DNA of 64,000 nucleotides from Crotophaga sulcirostris (lineage: Eukaryota; Chordata; Aves; Cuculiformes; Crotophagidae). The notes under the pieces are model-generated. The model was not told the DNA's origin. It worked only from the letters and a program-made list of their open reading frames with translations, and searched no databases. Made by a program: the position numbers and the translations under genes. The stretch spans positions 52,507 through 116,506 of the forward strand of contig VYZB01000523.1 of the NCBI GenBank assembly GCA_013397455.1. Reading direction: 5' to 3'. Positions 57,436-64,000 of this stretch are shown piece after piece; the stretch's first letter is position 1; each line of letters begins with the position of its first letter.

Positions 57436-57549
57436 AAATATCATCAGTGGTATCTTCTGTACCTTTCCCTCCACAGCACATTATGAAAGGCACTCTTCGC
57501 TCAACCACTGCCCGACACTGTACACATTTCTTCATCAAGCTTGCACAAT
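57436..57549 (-). CDS. MIB1: MIB1 coding exon finishing second RING plus linker
   Basis: This 114-nt exon completes the split Asn codon and encodes 37 residues, [20 protein letters not shown] and then [17 protein letters not shown], ending with one base of a split Ser codon. It supplies the final zinc ligands of the second RING (NC, KKCVQC) and the basic VERRVPF tail. The following acidic linker [11 protein letters not shown] differs from the human sequence as I remember it (GKSSEDATDDI), typical of a fast-evolving spacer between conserved RINGs. The acceptor is ctcag/ATTGTG and the donor ATTT/gtgagt. Confidence 0.95.
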
Positions 57550-63052
<5,503 letters not shown>

Positions 63053-63202
63053 CAGGGGTGTCAAACTCACAGCCTGCAGATCAAATCTGACCCTCCACCT
63101 TGTTTTATCCAGCCCAGCACTTTGTTTCTACCCAGAGGCAGCACTGCACTCCTTGCCCCTACGCTCCTGCCAGTGCAGGAAGCTGTGAGTTTGATACCCC
63201 TG
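63053..63202. mobile_element. Non-autonomous hAT-type DNA transposon (150-bp MITE)
   Basis: The element begins CAGGGGTGTCAAACTC and ends with its inverted copy (TGAGTTTGATACCCCTG). The terminal inverted repeats match over about 21 bp with one mismatch. It is flanked by a perfect 8-bp direct repeat, CTCTAAAC, at 63045-63052 and 63203-63210. An 8-bp target-site duplication and CAGGGGTG-type ends are hallmarks of the hAT superfamily. At 150 bp it has no coding capacity and must have been moved by a transposase encoded elsewhere. It lies in a MIB1 intron, 37 bp from the start of the next exon. The intact duplication and ends suggest limited decay. Confidence 0.85.
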
Positions 63203-63210
63203 CTCTAAAC
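63203..63210. repeat. Right target-site duplication of hAT-type element
   Basis: CTCTAAAC, identical to positions 63045-63052. Confidence 0.85.
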
Positions 63211-64000
63211 AGTTAGGAGTAATCTGGATAAAGGAGAACTACTTGACATGCACACATGCAGATACACACACATACATATGTATAAATCTGTAAGCCCAAG
63301 GAAGCATCTCTGGAACTGAAAATCTAAACAATTGTGTGGTTGCTTGATTTTGAGTCAGTTGTACTTTAGTTTGAGTTAACTTGAAAGTCTGAGTCAACTT
63401 TCCTTTAAGGAACCAAAATCCAAAGACCAGTTCTGCTATCGAAGTATTCCATCTCCTGCACACCCGTACTCACTTGTGAAGTGGCTCTCCTACATAAGGA
63501 CTGTAAAGGGCAAAGACCTATGGGGTGTATTCAGAATACAGCCAAAATATACCGAAATTGCCATCACACTTGGACTGAAAACCCAGTTGGACAAAGAAGT
63601 GAATGCACACTTACTTTTAGCCCAGTGAGCAAAGCACCTGCCCAAAACAGACTTCATTTCAATTGCCTTCTCAGTCTGGAGGGATTTAAACTCTCGTACC
63701 TGTCCTCTTGCTCTAATCATACAATGCTCCTTTGGCCTTTTACAACTATTACTATATTTCTGTATTAGCGTACCTGTTCCACACAATTCACAGGGCAAGG
63801 TAAAAAAATAAAGAGAGAAGCTTCACTACTGTGGCCCAGAAAGGTGAGGATTCACCTGCTCTGGATCATTCTGGGCCTGCTCCAACAGCTTTCTATATTA
63901 AAGCTTGATCAGATGAAATGCACGAGCACAACACAGACTACATATAACACGTAACTGATGGCACTGCTAAGAATCTCTCAAGCTACAATATATATATAGA

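Noticed and set aside
63490..63798. 102-codon open frame on the minus strand inside a MIB1 intron
   Set aside because: No similarity to MIB1 or any domain I know; consistent with chance in intronic DNA.
63856..63892. 37-nt exon-like segment on the minus strand, reading KLLEQAQNDPEQ and flanked by AG and GT
   Set aside because: Known vertebrate MIB1 goes straight from its preceding ankyrin exon into LIMGLGTQ as I recall, and this peptide is not in it. A 37-nt exon would also require a phase-2 upstream exon. Weak acceptor with no pyrimidine tract. RNA-seq junctions would settle it.

Overview
The window looks like avian nuclear DNA, probably from a neoavian bird. Two things point there. It carries several 3' ends of CR1 LINEs of the avian type, with the conserved C-terminus of ORF2 and ATTCTATGA-like tails, in otherwise repeat-poor sequence. 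It also holds six exons that translate to the vertebrate E3 ligase MIB1. Bird against another sauropsid is an inference from CR1 subfamily flavour and low repeat density; the species cannot be named.

Right third (about 45.3-64.0 kb, minus strand): the 3' part of MIB1 (mind bomb 1). Six coding exons, all with consensus GT/AG sites and compatible phases, encode the last 269 residues. These are the end of the ankyrin region, three C-terminal RING fingers and a short coiled coil before the last RING. Numbered back from the stop against a 1006-residue MIB1, they cover residues 738-1006 and no insertion or deletion is needed. The stop codon is at 51478-51480. It is followed by a probable 3' UTR of about 6.2 kb, AT-rich and free of recognisable transposons, ending near an AATAAA at 45294-45299. 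The introns hold one CR1 fragment and a very clean 150-bp non-autonomous hAT-type element with an 8-bp target duplication, only 37 bp upstream of a splice acceptor.

Left two thirds (1-45.2 kb): no protein-coding gene that I can support. In mammals and chicken the region downstream of MIB1 leads to GATA6, so this is plausibly the gene-poor MIB1-GATA6 interval. That is synteny from general knowledge, not read here. The open frames in this part have no recognisable domains and vertebrate-intergenic composition. It contains CR1 fragments (about 6.4, 37.6, 40.4 and 42.0 kb), ancient MIR/CORE-SINE-like and L2-like remnants (1.8, 10.3, 32.7, 38.6 kb), further old repeats (19.3, 30.6 kb), short simple repeats, and several stretches that look like conserved non-coding elements: low repeat content, palindromes, and homeobox-, GATA- or Oct-like motifs. 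Those are listed as hypotheses only.

I see no prokaryotic system, CRISPR array, tRNA, rRNA or snRNA gene, and no novel multi-gene system. The most concrete unusual item is the hAT-type insertion beside the MIB1 acceptor; the most open questions are the regulatory elements in the desert and the length of the MIB1 3' UTR.
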